Of a DNA stretch of 7,500 bases, positions 6,308-7,500 are shown in pieces. Where the stretch lies: contig JAGHBR010000244.1 in assembly GCA_021160885.1 (NCBI GenBank), positions 1 through 7,500 of the forward strand. Reading direction: 5' to 3'. The stretch comes from Caldisericaceae bacterium. Lineage in GTDB: Bacteria; Calditrichota; Calditrichia; Calditrichales; Calditrichaceae. The position numbers and the translations under genes were made by a program. Numbering within the stretch: position 1 is the stretch's first letter; every line of letters starts with the position of its first letter. Under the pieces are notes generated by a model. The model did not search any database and was not told the origin of the DNA. It saw only the letters and a program-made list of their open reading frames with translations.

Positions 6308-7171
6308 ATGATCCCAAAAACGGAAATATATTTAGGTGATTGTAAAGATATTCTAAAACAGCTTCCGGATAATTCTGTAGACCTGATTTTTACTTCTCCG
6401 CCTTACGCTGATCAAAGAAAGAATACCTATGGCGGAATTCATCCTGACGAATATGTTGAATGGTTTCTGCCTATTTCTAAAGAACTGTTGCGTGTATTAA
6501 AACCAACGGGAACGTTTGCTCTAAACATTAAAGAAAAAGTTGTAAATGGAGAACGAAGTACTTATGTGATTGAATTAATTCTTGAGTTGCGAAAGCAAGG
6601 TTGGCTTTGGACAGAAGAGTTTATCTGGCACAAAAAGAATGCATATCCTGGCAAATGGCCAAATCGCTTTCGAGACGCCTGGGAAAGAATTTTACAATTT
6701 AACAAAAATAAAAAATTTAATATGTACCAGAAAGCGGTCATGGTGCCCATTGGCGACTGGGCAAAAAGCAGACTTAAAAAACTGAGTGATAAGGACAAGA
6801 TCCGGGATGAGTCGAAAGTAGGAAGTGGCTTTGGTAAAAATATTTCAAACTGGCTTGGACGCAAAATGGTTTACCCCACCAATGTAATTCATCTGGCAAC
6901 AGAGTGCAGCAATAAAAATCACAGTGCCGCATTCCCGGAAGGACTACCGGAATGGTTTATTAAATTATTTACACAGCCTGGAGACACGGTTTTAGACCCT
7001 TTCATGGGGTCAGGAACTACATTGTTCGTGGCACAAAGAATGGGACGTAACAGCATTGGAATTGAAATTGTTCCTGAATATTTTAATATGGTCAAAGAAA
7101 AATTAGACGAAATGGAATTACCATTGTTCAAATATTATTGGAAAATGTATGAACAAAACAATCAAAAATGA
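6308..7171 (+). CDS. Type II DNA methyltransferase, beta class, probably N4-cytosine
   Basis: This 287-residue enzyme should methylate one strand position of a short recognition site and so protect the host DNA from the endonuclease encoded next to it. The catalytic motif IV is TSPPY (residues 29-33), near the N-terminus, and the SAM-binding motif I is LDPFMGSGTT (229-238), near the C-terminus. This order defines the beta class. SPPY, rather than DPPY, points to N4-cytosine, though some N6-adenine enzymes also carry SPPY. The stretch between (about 110-205), with WHKKNAYPGKWPNRF and NWLGRKMVYPTNVIHLA, is the probable target recognition region. NHSAAFPEGLPEWFIKLF (204-221) is the usual lead-in to motif I. 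It is intact and of normal length. Base composition is clearly richer in A+T than the genes upstream, which suggests transfer. Its last 23 nt overlap the endonuclease gene. The recognition site cannot be inferred. Confidence 0.92.
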   Translation: MIPKTEIYLGDCKDILKQLPDNSVDLIFTSPPYADQRKNTYGGIHPDEYVEWFLPISKELLRVLKPTGTFALNIKEKVVNGERSTYVIELILELRKQGWLWTEEFIWHKKNAYPGKWPNRFRDAWERILQFNKNKKFNMYQKAVMVPIGDWAKSRLKKLSDKDKIRDESKVGSGFGKNISNWLGRKMVYPTNVIHLATECSNKNHSAAFPEGLPEWFIKLFTQPGDTVLDPFMGSGTTLFVAQRMGRNSIGIEIVPEYFNMVKEKLDEMELPLFKYYWKMYEQNNQK

Positions 7172-7500
7172 AATCACCAAATATGTTTCTACTCATATCG
7201 GAGAGTTTCATCAAAAACGGATTGACCGTCTAAAAAAGCTTAAGTTAAAAAATGTTCTAAAAAGAAAAAATCCATACCTTTTCAAAGCAAAATATCTTCT
7301 GACTTCAGAACAAATCATTAAAAGTCTGGTTGATGCATTTCTCTCTTCCAATGAAGAAACCATTTTTGGTGATTGGTTGGAGGGACTGGCTATTTTTGTA
7401 AACCAATTAGTTTACGAAGGATGGAAATCAGGAATTCCGGGCATTGATCTTGAATTTGACAAAAAGGGTACTCGTTACATCGTGGCGATTAAATCAGGGC
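7149..7500 (+). CDS. Restriction endonuclease, PmeII-family-like (partial, N-terminal)
   Basis: An open frame runs from an ATG at 7149 to the window edge, giving 117 residues (MNKTIKNEITKYVS...) of a protein that continues beyond. It overlaps the end of the methyltransferase by 23 nt in another frame and is as A+T-rich as that gene. The segment EETIFGDWLEGLAIFVN (69-85) followed by GWKSGIPGIDLEF (91-103) and RYIVAIKSG (109-117) matches my memory of PmeII-family type II endonucleases. The expected role is cleavage of unmethylated foreign DNA. A PD-(D/E)XK nuclease core can be proposed: D100 in PGID, then a strand with AIK where K115 would be the lysine. The residue two before it is alanine instead of an acid. 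The start has only a weak GGAAA upstream, so translation probably depends on ribosomes leaving the methyltransferase. The pairing with a DNA methyltransferase strongly supports the call; the family name is from memory. Confidence 0.8.
   Translation, partial: MNKTIKNEITKYVSTHIGEFHQKRIDRLKKLKLKNVLKRKNPYLFKAKYLLTSEQIIKSLVDAFLSSNEETIFGDWLEGLAIFVNQLVYEGWKSGIPGIDLEFDKKGTRYIVAIKSG

Noticed and set aside
6562..6864. A 100-codon - strand open frame inside the DNA methyltransferase gene
   Set aside because: It lies fully antisense to the intact methyltransferase and has low-complexity serine- and leucine-rich content, as expected of a shadow frame.

Overview
The window is a compact stretch of bacterial chromosome with every recognised gene on the + strand. 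It begins with the last codons of an upstream gene. Five complete genes follow: a membrane-anchored family 2 glycosyltransferase (45-1079), a large YfhO-type polytopic membrane protein (1091-3586), a second, soluble-looking family 2 glycosyltransferase (3865-4794), a 3-methyladenine DNA glycosylase of the AAG/Mpg family (4799-5443, or from a TTG at 4787), and a class I SAM-dependent methyltransferase (5444-6238). A restriction-modification pair closes the window: a beta-class DNA methyltransferase (6308-7171) and the N-terminal part of a restriction endonuclease resembling the PmeII family (7149 to beyond 7500).

The organism cannot be named from this sequence. The style of the YfhO-like protein (N-terminal motif DVLGSVAKMHAVREYQKQTG, then a GMP-type motif, and a C-terminal 'PPGWKIFVDGK' domain), the tight gene packing and a moderate G+C content in the host-like genes suggest the Fibrobacterota-Chlorobiota-Bacteroidota/Calditrichota side of the tree. 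A Caldithrix-like genome is one guess, held at low confidence.

Layout: 1-3586 looks like the end of a cell-surface glycan operon, with 11-nt gaps between genes. Positions 3587-3864 are a 278-nt intergenic region with two strong palindromic elements and no gene. Positions 3865-6238 form a second tightly coupled set: the glycosyltransferase and mpg overlap or nearly abut, and the mpg stop codon touches the methyltransferase start. A terminator-like hairpin lies inside the 3' end of that methyltransferase. Positions 6239-6307 hold a plausible sigma70-type promoter, and from there on the base composition drops sharply in G+C as the restriction-modification genes begin.

How the genes may work together: the first glycosyltransferase and the YfhO-like protein plausibly build or decorate a lipid-linked or surface polysaccharide, and the second glycosyltransferase and the SAM methyltransferase may contribute to related glycan chemistry. 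The DNA glycosylase is probably a passenger in that transcript. The restriction-modification pair looks like an independently acquired module inserted downstream. I see no wholly new system. The points most worth a second look are the restriction-modification module with its 23-nt gene overlap, the intergenic repeat cluster, and the intragenic terminator-like hairpin.
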